Origin: Spirochaetales bacterium
Lineage (GTDB): Bacteria; Spirochaetota; Spirochaetia; DAHUYW01
Reading direction: 5' to 3'
Length of the DNA: 64,000 nt
NCBI GenBank assembly: GCA_027306915.1
Contig: DAHUYW010000001.1
Location: 124,001 to 188,000, forward strand
Below the pieces are notes generated by a model. That model saw only the letters and a list, made by a program, of their open reading frames with translations. It was not told the DNA's origin and searched no databases. Every line of letters begins with the position of its first letter. Position 1 is the stretch's first letter. Below are positions 39,143-47,855 of the stretch, in pieces. The position numbers and the translations under genes were made by a program.

Positions 39143-39799
39143 ATGTCAAGCGAAGTCCGTCCGGAACCGAGCAGGCGGATGATCTATCAGACGCCGGAGA
39201 CTCGCGAGCGAATCTTGTCGGTTGCGCAGGAGCTCTTCACCGAGCGGGGCCTCTTCGACACCCAGATGAAGGATGTCGCGGCTGCGGTTTCGATAAGCAG
39301 GACCAGCCTCTACCGATACTTCCAGGACAAGCAGGACCTTGCGCTGGCGATCCTCGAGCGGCTCGCGGTCGAGATGAGTCCCCGAGGCGCGGAAGACAGC
39401 TCGACCACCGGTCAAACGGGGCTCGATCGGGCGATCGGAATTCTCCGCAGAACCTGGCTCGCCTCCCGCTTCAGCCGGCACGTGAAGTACATGGCGGAGT
39501 TTGACGCCTTCTTTTCCGGGACGCGGGTGCCGGCCGATTTCCGCGAGCGCCTTGAGCGAGCGCTCCACAAAGGACAGGCCGAGCCTCTTACCGATTCGAT
39601 CGCCCAAGGGATCGCCGACGGCTCCATTCGGCCGGATATCAATCCGCACCTCGCGGCGGTGACCCTCATGAACGCGATTCGCGGACTCCAGCAGCGTCTC
39701 CTTCTACGCGGGAACACGCTGGTCGAGCTCAAGGAAGGCGATCTCGACAACATGATGGAAGAGGCGCTCAGCTATTTGACCAAGGGAATCGCCGTCTAA
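39143..39799 (+). CDS. TetR-family transcriptional regulator
   Basis: The 218-residue protein has the TetR helix-turn-helix at about residues 20-65 (TRERILSVAQELFTERGLFD, then VAAAVSISRTSLYRYFQDKQ) and a ligand-binding helical C-terminus. It probably represses itself through the palindrome over its promoter. A short leader (about 15 nt) without a clear ribosome-binding site precedes the ATG. The neighbouring PrsW gene and the convergent GH65 gene give no clear target. Confidence 0.87.
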   Translation: MSSEVRPEPSRRMIYQTPETRERILSVAQELFTERGLFDTQMKDVAAAVSISRTSLYRYFQDKQDLALAILERLAVEMSPRGAEDSSTTGQTGLDRAIGILRRTWLASRFSRHVKYMAEFDAFFSGTRVPADFRERLERALHKGQAEPLTDSIAQGIADGSIRPDINPHLAAVTLMNAIRGLQQRLLLRGNTLVELKEGDLDNMMEEALSYLTKGIAV

Positions 39800-39841
39800 A
39801 AGGCGCGCCGCCAAAGCACCCTCGGCGGTCCTGCAACAATC

Positions 39842-42800
39842 CTATGCTACCGGGCCGCCTTCGACTCGCGCCTCGACCCACCGCGCAAACTCCCGGCGGA
39901 CAGTCGCGAGGGTTAGCCTGCGCGTATCGGGCAGCACGAGGTCCGCGGCAGTCAGGGAGCTGCCAATTCCTACCGCAAGCATCCCCGCCGAGCCGATAGC
40001 CTCAATCCCGGCTGCAGCATCCTCGACACCCACACAGTTGTCGAAGGGAAGGCCGAGCGTCTCCGCCGCCCGGAAGAAGATCTCCGGATCGGGTTTTCCC
40101 TTCACTACCGTGGCCGGGTCGACGATGTGGTCGAGTAGGGGCTCGATTTCCAAGCGCCGAACGACCTCCCAGACATTGTGGCTCACCGAGGCTACGGCAA
40201 TCTTGATTCCCGAGCTCCGCAGCTCATGGAGGAGCTCGGAGATTCCGGGAAGCAGATCGCGAGGCGTGATGCCTCCAATGAGCTCCTTGTAGTAGCCGTT
40301 CTTGCGCTCGGCGACCTCGCGCCGCTCGCCTTCGGGCAGCATTCTGCCGCCGTGCTTGAGGATGATGTCGAGGCTTTCGAGACGGCTCACCCCCTTCAGG
40401 CGCTCATTTACCTTGCGGTCGAAGGGGAGCCCAAGCTCGTCCGCAAGGCGCTTCCAGGCTCGGAAGTGGTACTCGGCGGTGTCGGTGAGCACACCGTCGA
40501 GATCGAAGATCACGCACTCGAGAGCAGGCATCAGGCTCAACCGCATCGGCCGTCGTGCCGGAAGCACCAGCGGTCGCCTCCTATGGGTTATCTCGAGAGG
40601 ATCGCCCTCCGCGACTGTGTATATTGCCTCCCGGCGAGTGAGCGTGATCTCGAGCAGCCTGCCCTGGAAGCGCAGCTTGAGCGTCAACCGGGACCACTGT
40701 TCCGGAAGGCTCGGGTTAAACGAGAGTCGGCCCCGATAGTCCCGCATCCCCGCGAAGCCGTAGATGAGAGAGATCCATGTTCCGGCCATTGACGCCGTGT
40801 GGATCCCGTTATGGACGTTACCGTTCACGTCATCGAGATCCATGCGAGCCGTGCGCATGAAGTAAGCGTAGGCCTTCTCGATGTACCCGAGCTCGGCGGC
40901 CGCCACGCTCTGGATGCAGGGCGAGAGCGAGGAATCGCCGGTCGTTATCGCGTCGTAGTAGTCAAAGTTGCGCCGCTTTTCCGCCATCGAAAAGCGATCG
41001 CCGCGAAGCACCTGCGCGAGGACCACGTCGGGCTGCTTGAGCACTTGGTAGCGATAGATCACCAGGGGATGGAAGTGCAAGAGCAGGGGATAGCTCTCCG
41101 CAGGGGTATTGGCGAAATCCCAGACCGTCCTGTCGAGAAAGAGATCGTCCTGTCTGTGGATCCCGCGCTCTCGATCGAAGGGGACGTGCATCCGCACTGC
41201 CGCCCTGCGCCACTCCTCGACCTCGGCGTCGTCGAGAGCGATCGAGGCGGCGATGCGGCGGTATTCGGCGGCCGACTCGCTTCGTAGCCGCTCGGCGAGC
41301 TCGACTGCGTACTCCAGGTTTGCCTGCGCCATCAGGTTCGTGTAGAGATTGTTGTTGACGAGGGCGCTGTACTCGTCAGGACCCGTAACTTCGTTGATAC
41401 AGAAGTCACCCCCCTTTGTCTCGCTGTAGTCGCCGAGGTCCGCCCAGAGTCGGGCGGTCTCGAAAACCATTTCTGCTCCCCGCGAAAGGAGGAGTTCGCG
41501 GTCCTCCGTGGCGGCCAGGTACCTCTGAAATGCGAAAACTATATCCGCGTCAATGTGGTATTGGGCGGTTCCCGCCGGATAATAGGGCGATGTCTCCTCT
41601 CCACCGATCGTGCGCCATGGGAAGAGGGCGCCACGCTGGCTCATCTCGACTGCGCGCTCGCGCGCCTTGTCGAGGATGCTCAAGCGATACTGTACGAGAG
41701 CCCGCGCGATAGAGGGCTCGAGGTAGATGAACACGGGGAGCACGTAGATTTCGGTATCCCAGAAGTAGTGCCCCTCATAGCCCTCGCCGGTGAGCCCCTT
41801 TGCGGCAATGCTCGTGCGTCCGTCTCGCCCGGCCGACTGAAAGAGGCTGAAAAGGTTGTACCGAATGCTCTGCTGAAGTGCATCGTCGCCGTCGATCGAG
41901 ACATCTGCGGTGGCCCAGAAGCGGGCAAGATCGTCCTGTTGCTCTGCGGCGAGGGCTTCGAAACCGGCCGCCTTCGCTTCGGCCGCCGCCTCCCGCGCCC
42001 GCTCCTCGAACTCCTCTTTCGGCAAATCGAGAGAGGTGCAGTAAGCGAGGAACTTCGTAAAGTGAAGCTCGATTGCCGTCTGCTGCTCCACCGTTTCGGG
42101 AAGCTCGCCGACAAGGCATATCCGGGCGGCCTCGCCCTTCGCCTCGGTCCGCACCCAGGCCGGAAGAGACCCGACGACGGCATGGTCGAACGCGCAGGCG
42201 AGAGCGAAGCGGGTGTTGGTGGTCTCCTGTACGACGATCCCCGACATCGCCTCAGAGCCGTCGCCGGCCTCCCTCCTCGTCACCGTAAGCGCCGGCTCCC
42301 GAAAATGCGTCCCGATGCGCGGATCGTCGGCGCCGGATTGGTTGTGGGTATCGCCATCCACTTCCGATTCTATTCGAAGCAGGACCGCCTTCGGGGCTCG
42401 GCGGACTCGCAGGCGATAGTCGATGGCCGCTACATGGCGCCGAGCAATGGATACGAGGCGCCGGATCGCTACCTCGACCTCTACTCCCGAGGGCGAGCGC
42501 CAGTGCAGCGTGCGGTGGAGCAGCCCTGCGCGCAGATCGAGCCGCCGCTCGTACGCGAGCAGCGTGCCGGTGGAAAGATCGAGCGGCTCCCCGGCGACGG
42601 ACAGGCGGATGATTTTGCCGTTGGCGACATTCAGCATCACTTGGCGGTTCTTGGCGTAGCCGAAGGCGATCTCGCCGTAGACAATCGGCGTCTCTTCGTA
42701 GAAGCCGTTCACGTAGGTCCCGTCGACCGCGTTGCAGTACCCCTCTTCGAAGTTCCCGCGCAGCCCCAGATGTCCGTTCCCCAGCGCGAAGATCGTCTCA

Positions 42801-42883
42801 TTGCGAGCGACCATCGCCTGGTCGAAGGAGGTTTCGCGGATCGTCCACACGTCCGACGGGTAGGCCGATTTGCTCCCACTCAT
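39842..42883 (-). CDS. GH65 disaccharide phosphorylase fused to beta-phosphoglucomutase
   Basis: The 1013-residue protein joins two enzymes. Residues 1 to about 785 form a GH65 phosphorylase of maltose/trehalose/kojibiose type: GLRGNFEEGYC near 41, HYFWDTEIYVLPVF near 372, NEVTGPDEY (E504 is a likely acid catalyst) and the phosphate site AITTGDSSLSPCIQ near 645. Residues 786-1013 form a HAD-type beta-phosphoglucomutase starting MPALECVIFDLDGVLTD with D794 and D796. The first part would release beta-glucose 1-phosphate and the second would convert it to glucose 6-phosphate without diffusion. It is the last gene of the importer/LacI operon. The disaccharide substrate is not determined. Confidence 0.92.
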   Translation of the reverse strand: MSGSKSAYPSDVWTIRETSFDQAMVARNETIFALGNGHLGLRGNFEEGYCNAVDGTYVNGFYEETPIVYGEIAFGYAKNRQVMLNVANGKIIRLSVAGEPLDLSTGTLLAYERRLDLRAGLLHRTLHWRSPSGVEVEVAIRRLVSIARRHVAAIDYRLRVRRAPKAVLLRIESEVDGDTHNQSGADDPRIGTHFREPALTVTRREAGDGSEAMSGIVVQETTNTRFALACAFDHAVVGSLPAWVRTEAKGEAARICLVGELPETVEQQTAIELHFTKFLAYCTSLDLPKEEFEERAREAAAEAKAAGFEALAAEQQDDLARFWATADVSIDGDDALQQSIRYNLFSLFQSAGRDGRTSIAAKGLTGEGYEGHYFWDTEIYVLPVFIYLEPSIARALVQYRLSILDKARERAVEMSQRGALFPWRTIGGEETSPYYPAGTAQYHIDADIVFAFQRYLAATEDRELLLSRGAEMVFETARLWADLGDYSETKGGDFCINEVTGPDEYSALVNNNLYTNLMAQANLEYAVELAERLRSESAAEYRRIAASIALDDAEVEEWRRAAVRMHVPFDRERGIHRQDDLFLDRTVWDFANTPAESYPLLLHFHPLVIYRYQVLKQPDVVLAQVLRGDRFSMAEKRRNFDYYDAITTGDSSLSPCIQSVAAAELGYIEKAYAYFMRTARMDLDDVNGNVHNGIHTASMAGTWISLIYGFAGMRDYRGRLSFNPSLPEQWSRLTLKLRFQGRLLEITLTRREAIYTVAEGDPLEITHRRRPLVLPARRPMRLSLMPALECVIFDLDGVLTDTAEYHFRAWKRLADELGLPFDRKVNERLKGVSRLESLDIILKHGGRMLPEGERREVAERKNGYYKELIGGITPRDLLPGISELLHELRSSGIKIAVASVSHNVWEVVRRLEIEPLLDHIVDPATVVKGKPDPEIFFRAAETLGLPFDNCVGVEDAAAGIEAIGSAGMLAVGIGSSLTAADLVLPDTRRLTLATVRREFARWVEARVEGGPVA

Positions 42884-42906
42884 TGCCTGCCTCTTCGTTC
42901 TCCGCC

Positions 42907-43926
42907 CTAAAGCGAGCGGCAGCTCCCGCGTACCGCCAGAGCGGTCGGCAAGATCGTAGGCCGAGCCGGACGGGGGCGGCCCTTCAAGGCCCCGATGAGC
43001 AGCCGCGCGGCTTCCGCGCCAAAGCCCGCCGCGGGATTCGTCATGGTCGTCAGGGGGGGATTCAGGTAGCGGGAGATCGAGTCGTCGTCGAACCCGACGA
43101 CCGATATGTCATTTGGAATGGAAAGGAGCGCGTCCTTGATCGCCTGAACTACGCCGTAAGCTACGACATCGTTGCCGACAAACAGGGCGGTCGGCCGCCG
43201 CGGTCCCGCGATAATCTCCCGGGCGGCCTGGTAGCCGCTCTCCGCGGTGAGATTCGCCTCCCGCACCCATTCCCTGCGTACCTCCAGACCGGCACCCTGC
43301 ATGGCAGCCCGATAGCCCTCGTAGCGGTCCCGCGCCGCGTAGTAAGAAAGAGGAGCATGGACGACCATGCCGATGTCCCGATGGCCGAGATCGATGAGGT
43401 AGTTCACCGCCACCGCGGCGGCCGAGCGGTTATCGATATCGATTTGTATCACATCGGGATTCGAGATTGTCCCAATTACCACCAGGGGAAAATCAGCCTC
43501 GATGATTTGCGCGAGCCCCTTGTCGTCGTCGTGGGTGTTCATGAGGATGACCCCGTCGACGCTGTCGGCCTGTGCTATCTGCCGATAGTCCATTTCCTGC
43601 ATGGAGAGAGGCTGGAGCACCAGCTGAAAGCGCTGCTTGTTCAGGACCGGGGCCATGCCTTCGATGACCCGAACGATGTAGGCGTCGGAGGAGAGATAGC
43701 CGGCGTGGGGTATGAAGAAGCCGATCGAGTGGTGCTTGATCATCGCCACGCTTCGGGCGCTCTCGTTCGGCGTGTAGCGCAGCTCATGCGCCGCCTTGAG
43801 CACGCGCTGGCGGGTTTCCTCGGGAATGTTCTTCCCCGGGGCGTTGTTTATCACAAAGGATACCGTTGTGCGCGAGACACCAGCCTTGCGCGCAACATCC
43901 GCCGAGGACGCGCTCTTGCCCGCCAT
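42907..43926 (-). CDS. LacI-family repressor of the disaccharide operon
   Basis: The 339-residue protein starts with a LacI helix-turn-helix (SSADVARKAGVSRTTVSFVI) and hinge, followed by a periplasmic-binding-type sensor domain (HSIGFFIPHAGYLSSDAYIV, FVGNDVVAYGVVQAI, SVVGFDDDSISRYLNPPLTT). It sits inside the operon between the permease and GH65 genes, so it is autoregulated. Its likely operator is the 26-bp palindrome at 47242-47267. AAGGAATAGA precedes the ATG at 43926, one base from the permease stop; an earlier in-frame ATG would overlap the permease gene. Confidence 0.9.
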   Translation of the reverse strand: MAGKSASSADVARKAGVSRTTVSFVINNAPGKNIPEETRQRVLKAAHELRYTPNESARSVAMIKHHSIGFFIPHAGYLSSDAYIVRVIEGMAPVLNKQRFQLVLQPLSMQEMDYRQIAQADSVDGVILMNTHDDDKGLAQIIEADFPLVVIGTISNPDVIQIDIDNRSAAAVAVNYLIDLGHRDIGMVVHAPLSYYAARDRYEGYRAAMQGAGLEVRREWVREANLTAESGYQAAREIIAGPRRPTALFVGNDVVAYGVVQAIKDALLSIPNDISVVGFDDDSISRYLNPPLTTMTNPAAGFGAEAARLLIGALKGRPRPARPTILPTALAVRGSCRSL

Positions 43927-43927
43927 T

Positions 43928-44809
43928 CTATTCCTTGACCGATCCGGCGAGAATTCCCCGCACGAAGTACTTCTGCAGCGTGAAGAAGACAACCAGCGGG
44001 AGAAGCATCGAGATAAAGGCGGCGGAGGTCAGGTATTGCCAGCCGCCTCCGTAGGAGTTCACGAGGCTGCTGATGGTCACCGTCATCGGCGCAACGTTCG
44101 GGGTCCCGCCGAGATAGATCAGGGCGATGAGAAGGTCGTTCCACACCCACATGAATTGGAAGATGGCGAGCGAAGCTATAGCGGGAACCGAGGTCGGAAG
44201 CACGAGCCGGAAAAAGATCTGCGCGTGGGTTGCGCCGTCCAGCTCGGCCGACTCCATCATCTCGCCGGGCAGCTCGCCCATGAAATTCCGCAGCAGGTAC
44301 ACCGCGAAGGGCAGCCCGTAGGCCGTATGCGCGATCCAGATGCCGGGAAAAGTGCCGGTCAAATGAAGCACATTGAAGAGACGCAAGATGGGGATCAAGG
44401 TCATCTGCAGCGGAATCACGAGCAGGCCAACCACAATCAGAAAGAGGACGTTGCGTCCGGGGAAGCTCATCCAGGCGAACGCGTAGCCCGCAAAGGCAGC
44501 GATGAGAATCGGCATCACCGTCGCGGGAATGGCGATGAGGAGGCTGTTCGCAAAGCTATGCGCCATGTGCGCTTGGCTGAGGACGTGGCCGTAGTTCTCG
44601 AGCGTGAACTGAAAGGGCGTCTTGAAGGCCGTCCACCATCCGGTGGTCGTGATGAGATTCGCGGGCCGCAAAGAAGAAATCAAGAGCCCTACCGACGGCA
44701 CGAGCCACAGGAGGCTCACTGCGATGAGAACTACATGCAGTGGGCCGCGTGCGCCGAACCTGGCGAGTGACCGGCCGAATCCGCCGCCCCTTACAATTGT
44801 GGTGGTCAT
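43928..44809 (-). CDS. CUT1 sugar importer permease (MalG type)
   Basis: The 293-residue membrane protein has six predicted helices and the EAA loop MESAELDGATHAQIFFRLVLPTS near residue 190, followed by the typical NDLLIALIYL segment. It pairs with the permease encoded next upstream, overlapping it by 4 nt. No ATPase gene accompanies the pair; an MsmK-like ATPase elsewhere in the window is a candidate. Confidence 0.9.
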   Translation of the reverse strand: MTTTIVRGGGFGRSLARFGARGPLHVVLIAVSLLWLVPSVGLLISSLRPANLITTTGWWTAFKTPFQFTLENYGHVLSQAHMAHSFANSLLIAIPATVMPILIAAFAGYAFAWMSFPGRNVLFLIVVGLLVIPLQMTLIPILRLFNVLHLTGTFPGIWIAHTAYGLPFAVYLLRNFMGELPGEMMESAELDGATHAQIFFRLVLPTSVPAIASLAIFQFMWVWNDLLIALIYLGGTPNVAPMTVTISSLVNSYGGGWQYLTSAAFISMLLPLVVFFTLQKYFVRGILAGSVKE

Positions 44810-45786
44810 ATGGAGCTCCCCTTCTGGCCGAAGCGCTTGATGTTCAGCACCATCACCGGGATGATCGCGACCAGAAGGATCACGGCGATCGCGCTTGCGC
44901 GTCCGAAGTTCTGGTAATTGAACATCTCCTTATACATCCGGTTGGCGATTACCTCGGTGCCGAGGTTTCCATTCGTCATGACATAGACAATATCGAAGAT
45001 CTTGAGAACGTTGATGATGAGGGTGGTAGCGACGACCGTCAGGGTAGGCCGCAGAAGGGGCATGGTCACTTGAAAGAAGATCTGGAGCTCGTTCGCTCCA
45101 TCCATTCTCGCCGCTTCAAGCAGAGTATCCGGTATCCCTTTGAGACCTGCGGAGAGGATGACCATGGCGAAACCGGTCCACATCCAGATGCCGACGACAA
45201 TGAGCGCCCAGTTGTTCTCCGATGTGTTGAACAGCCACGCCTGAGGGGGGAAGCGCGGGTCAATGCCTGTCAGGAATGCGTTGACCGTTCCGACCTGCGC
45301 GGTGCCCGCGGGCTGGAATTGATACATGAACTTCCAGATGACGCCCGCAGCCACGAAGGAGATCGCCATCGGAAGGAAGATCACAGCCTTGCTTACCGAT
45401 TCATACTTCACTCGATCGCTCAGGACGGCGATGATGAGCCCGAGCGTGACCGTCACGAGCGTAAAGACCACGAGCCACAGCAGATTGTTGCGCAGCACGA
45501 TCAGCATGTTGGGGTCTGTGAAAATGGAGGCAAAGTTCGCAAGCCCCACGAACTTCGTTGAGTTGGCGTTCATGAAGCCCAACACGATGGTGTTGACGGC
45601 CGGATAGATGAGAAAAGCCGCAAGGAGGAGAAAGGCCGGCAGGAGCCAAACCCATGGGCGAATTCTCGCGCGCTTGCGCGGGTTTACCTTTTTCAGCGCG
45701 TTCTCGACGAGGTAAAGATAGGCCCAGAGCACCAGCGGAACTCCGGCAACGGCGACAAGACCCCAGGCGATCGTCATCCCTGTCAT
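44806..45786 (-). CDS. CUT1 sugar importer permease (MalF type)
   Basis: The 326-residue membrane protein has a longer N-terminal region (two helices before the core, WVWLLPAFLLLAAFLIYPAV) and the EAA loop LLEAARMDGANELQIFFQVTMPLL near residue 245. With the MalG-type subunit it forms the channel for the sugar bound by the upstream binding protein. GAAGGAGGAAGC precedes the ATG. Confidence 0.9.
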   Translation of the reverse strand: MTGMTIAWGLVAVAGVPLVLWAYLYLVENALKKVNPRKRARIRPWVWLLPAFLLLAAFLIYPAVNTIVLGFMNANSTKFVGLANFASIFTDPNMLIVLRNNLLWLVVFTLVTVTLGLIIAVLSDRVKYESVSKAVIFLPMAISFVAAGVIWKFMYQFQPAGTAQVGTVNAFLTGIDPRFPPQAWLFNTSENNWALIVVGIWMWTGFAMVILSAGLKGIPDTLLEAARMDGANELQIFFQVTMPLLRPTLTVVATTLIINVLKIFDIVYVMTNGNLGTEVIANRMYKEMFNYQNFGRASAIAVILLVAIIPVMVLNIKRFGQKGSSI

Positions 45787-45901
45787 GCTTCCTCCTTCTT
45801 ACGAGGCTTTCCGAACCTGGAAGGGCTCCGCCGCACGACGAGCGTGCGGCGGAAGCAATTCTCATTTTCGCTGCCGCATGCGGCAGATTCTCTCAAGCTC
45901 C

Positions 45902-47218
45902 CTAGTTCGAATACGCCTGCTGGCGAATCTGATCGAGATGCGTGAGGATGCTGTCCAGCTGGCTCGGGTTCGAAACGAAGTTCAGAATGGCAGAGAAGAA
46001 GGCGTCGTTCATCTTGCCGGGCATTTGGTCCGATGCATCGAATACCGCGATCTCTGCGGAAGTAAGAACTTTGGCCGCTCCCTGGCTCAAGGCATCGGGA
46101 TAGTCTGAGATCGGCACGTCGCGGTTCGGAGAGATGCCGTCGTTGGCTTTTACCCAGTAGGCCTGTGCCTCGGGCGTGGCAAGATACTTCACGAAAGCCG
46201 CGGATTGCGGAGTCTGGTTGAACATCCCTGCCAGATCGCCCGCCGTTTCGACCGATTTCGCGTACTCCGGATTAATGCTCGGGAAGCCGAAGAAATTGAA
46301 GTCCTCACCCGACTTCAGATCCGGAAATTGCTTCTGGATGAAGCTCTGGATGAAGGTCGCCTGCAGAAAGAAGTAGGCCTTCGGCGGGTTCTCGAAGAGC
46401 GGGGTGAAGGCAGTTCCGAAGTTCGTCGAGAGGATGTACTGGCTGCCGCCGTACGCCATCTTGGAATCGGCCACGATCTTTCCCCAAATCTCGAAGACGT
46501 CCTTCACCTGCGGCGAGGTCCAGGGAAGCTTGCCCTGGTACCACTCCTCGTAGAGCTTCGGACCGTACTTCTTCAGAAAGATGATCTCGAGCCAGTCGGT
46601 GCCTGGCCAGCCGCTCGCCGAGCCGCTCTCGAGGCCGACCGCCCACGGGGTTATCCCCTTGGCCGCGAGTTGCTGCGACTCACTCATGAGCTGATCCCAT
46701 GTCGTGGGGATGGAAAGTCCGGCCGCCTGGAGGTTTTTCGGGTCGTACCAGACGAGCCCCTTCAGCGCCGCCTTGACAAAGACGCCGACGAGCTTTCCGT
46801 CTACCGTCCCGAGATCGAGCCAGCCCTGCGCGTACTGCTGCTTCATCTGGCTCATGTCGAGTACGCTGCTCAGATCAACGAGCTTTCCCTCGTTGGCGAA
46901 CTCGCGCATCTTCCCGGGATTCGAGAAGTCGGCGATGTCCGGCGGATTTCCGGCGGCGACCCGTGTCGTCAGGATAGCGTCGGCGTCCCGAGTCCCCTCG
47001 TACTGGACGTTGATGCCGGTCTTGTCTTCGAAGGGCTTAATCATGTTGTTGAAAATGTCCAGCTCTGACCCGCCCCATGGCCCAAGAACCGTCGTCGAGC
47101 CCCCGATCTTTCCGCCGCTCATCGCGGCCGGCTGGCTTGCCTTCTCCTTCGAGCCGCCGGCGAAGGCGAGGACCGACGCGGCCAGGATCATTACGAGACT
47201 GATCGTGATTCGCTTCAT
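45902..47218 (-). CDS. Extracellular sugar-binding protein of the GH65 operon
   Basis: The 438-residue protein has a signal peptide (MKRITISLVMILAASVLAFA) followed by GGSKEK, a spirochaete-like N-terminus without lipobox Cys. It has a type II binding fold (TTVLGPWGGSELDIFNNMI, FEDKTGINVQYEGTRDADAI, DIADFSNPGKMREFANEGK). It should deliver a disaccharide to the MalFG-type permeases. AAGGAGTAGGAA precedes the ATG. It is the first gene of the operon, downstream of a promoter with a LacI-type palindrome over its start site. A gap of about 115 nt separates it from the permease gene. Confidence 0.9.
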   Translation of the reverse strand: MKRITISLVMILAASVLAFAGGSKEKASQPAAMSGGKIGGSTTVLGPWGGSELDIFNNMIKPFEDKTGINVQYEGTRDADAILTTRVAAGNPPDIADFSNPGKMREFANEGKLVDLSSVLDMSQMKQQYAQGWLDLGTVDGKLVGVFVKAALKGLVWYDPKNLQAAGLSIPTTWDQLMSESQQLAAKGITPWAVGLESGSASGWPGTDWLEIIFLKKYGPKLYEEWYQGKLPWTSPQVKDVFEIWGKIVADSKMAYGGSQYILSTNFGTAFTPLFENPPKAYFFLQATFIQSFIQKQFPDLKSGEDFNFFGFPSINPEYAKSVETAGDLAGMFNQTPQSAAFVKYLATPEAQAYWVKANDGISPNRDVPISDYPDALSQGAAKVLTSAEIAVFDASDQMPGKMNDAFFSAILNFVSNPSQLDSILTHLDQIRQQAYSN

Positions 47219-47241
47219 TTCCTACTCCTTTACCTAGATTT

Positions 47242-47267
47242 GCGTAACTAACATGTGTTACTAACGC
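47242..47267. promoter_or_regulatory. LacI-type operator of the GH65 operon
   Basis: GCGTaAcTAACA-tg-TGTTAcTaACGC is a 26-bp palindrome with most positions paired (TAACA/TGTTA inner arms, GCGT/ACGC outer arms). It covers the predicted transcript start, so a bound repressor would block the operon. Confidence 0.68.
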
Positions 47268-47269
47268 GG

Positions 47270-47298
47270 ATTCTATCACGGGTTTGCCAACCGCGCAA
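47270..47298 (-). promoter_or_regulatory. Promoter of the GH65 operon
   Basis: TTGCGC (47298-47293), 17 nt, TAGAAT (47275-47270). The predicted start near 47263 lies inside the operator palindrome. Confidence 0.62.
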
Positions 47299-47364
47299 CA
47301 AAATACGACCGTCGGCGGCGCCGGTGCCGATGGATCGGCGAAAAGAGTAAGAAGAAGGCCGCCG

Positions 47365-47850
47365 CTACGGCTGAAGGACAGCCGGAAATGAGGAGAGGGG
47401 GTCGCCGTCGGTGACGCCAAGAAAGTACTGAAAACGGGGGACAAAGCGACTGACGAAGAGGCAAGCGCCCTGGAAGCCGTTTGGAAAGCCAAAAAAGAGG
47501 TGCCATCCTCGCGGATCGCCGTAGGAGAGGGTCAGCGGGAGGCTCCCTGACCCGGCACCGGCGGAGCTCACCGGGACCGACCTCACCCGTGCAACAGCGC
47601 AGGGCGCGACCGGCCAGGAGCCGAAGGGAGGGATTGCCACATCCGTGTAGATGACCTGCACGGTCACGTCCGCGAAGCTGTAGGTCGCTACGAGACAGGG
47701 GAGGACGTTCGGACCCAGGCCGCCTATCCCTGCTCGGGACTCGGGCGCCTGCTCGAGGACGGCCACGCTTCCCGCGGCGGGCGTCTCCGCGTGCGCACCT
47801 GCGGCAATGCAGAGGAGGGCACCGGCGAAGGCCGCGAGCGCGCCCCGCAT
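47365..47850 (-). CDS. Small secreted protein, unknown
   Basis: The 161-residue protein has a signal peptide (MRGALAAFAGALLCIAAGAHA). The mature part is rich in Gly, Pro, Ser and aromatics, with beta-like blocks (PCLVATYSFADVTVQVIYTD, GWHLFFGFPNGFQGACLFVS), suggesting an envelope protein. The ATG at 47850 begins 5 nt after the glmS stop, so it may be translated from the glmS transcript. I do not recognise a family. Confidence 0.6.
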   Translation of the reverse strand: MRGALAAFAGALLCIAAGAHAETPAAGSVAVLEQAPESRAGIGGLGPNVLPCLVATYSFADVTVQVIYTDVAIPPFGSWPVAPCAVARVRSVPVSSAGAGSGSLPLTLSYGDPRGWHLFFGFPNGFQGACLFVSRFVPRFQYFLGVTDGDPLSSFPAVLQP

Positions 47851-47855
47851 CGTTG

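Noticed and set aside
41555..43938. Two long open frames antisense to the GH65 and LacI genes
   Set aside because: Their composition is that of the reverse complement of real genes, with no start signals; the minus-strand frames match known families along their whole length.
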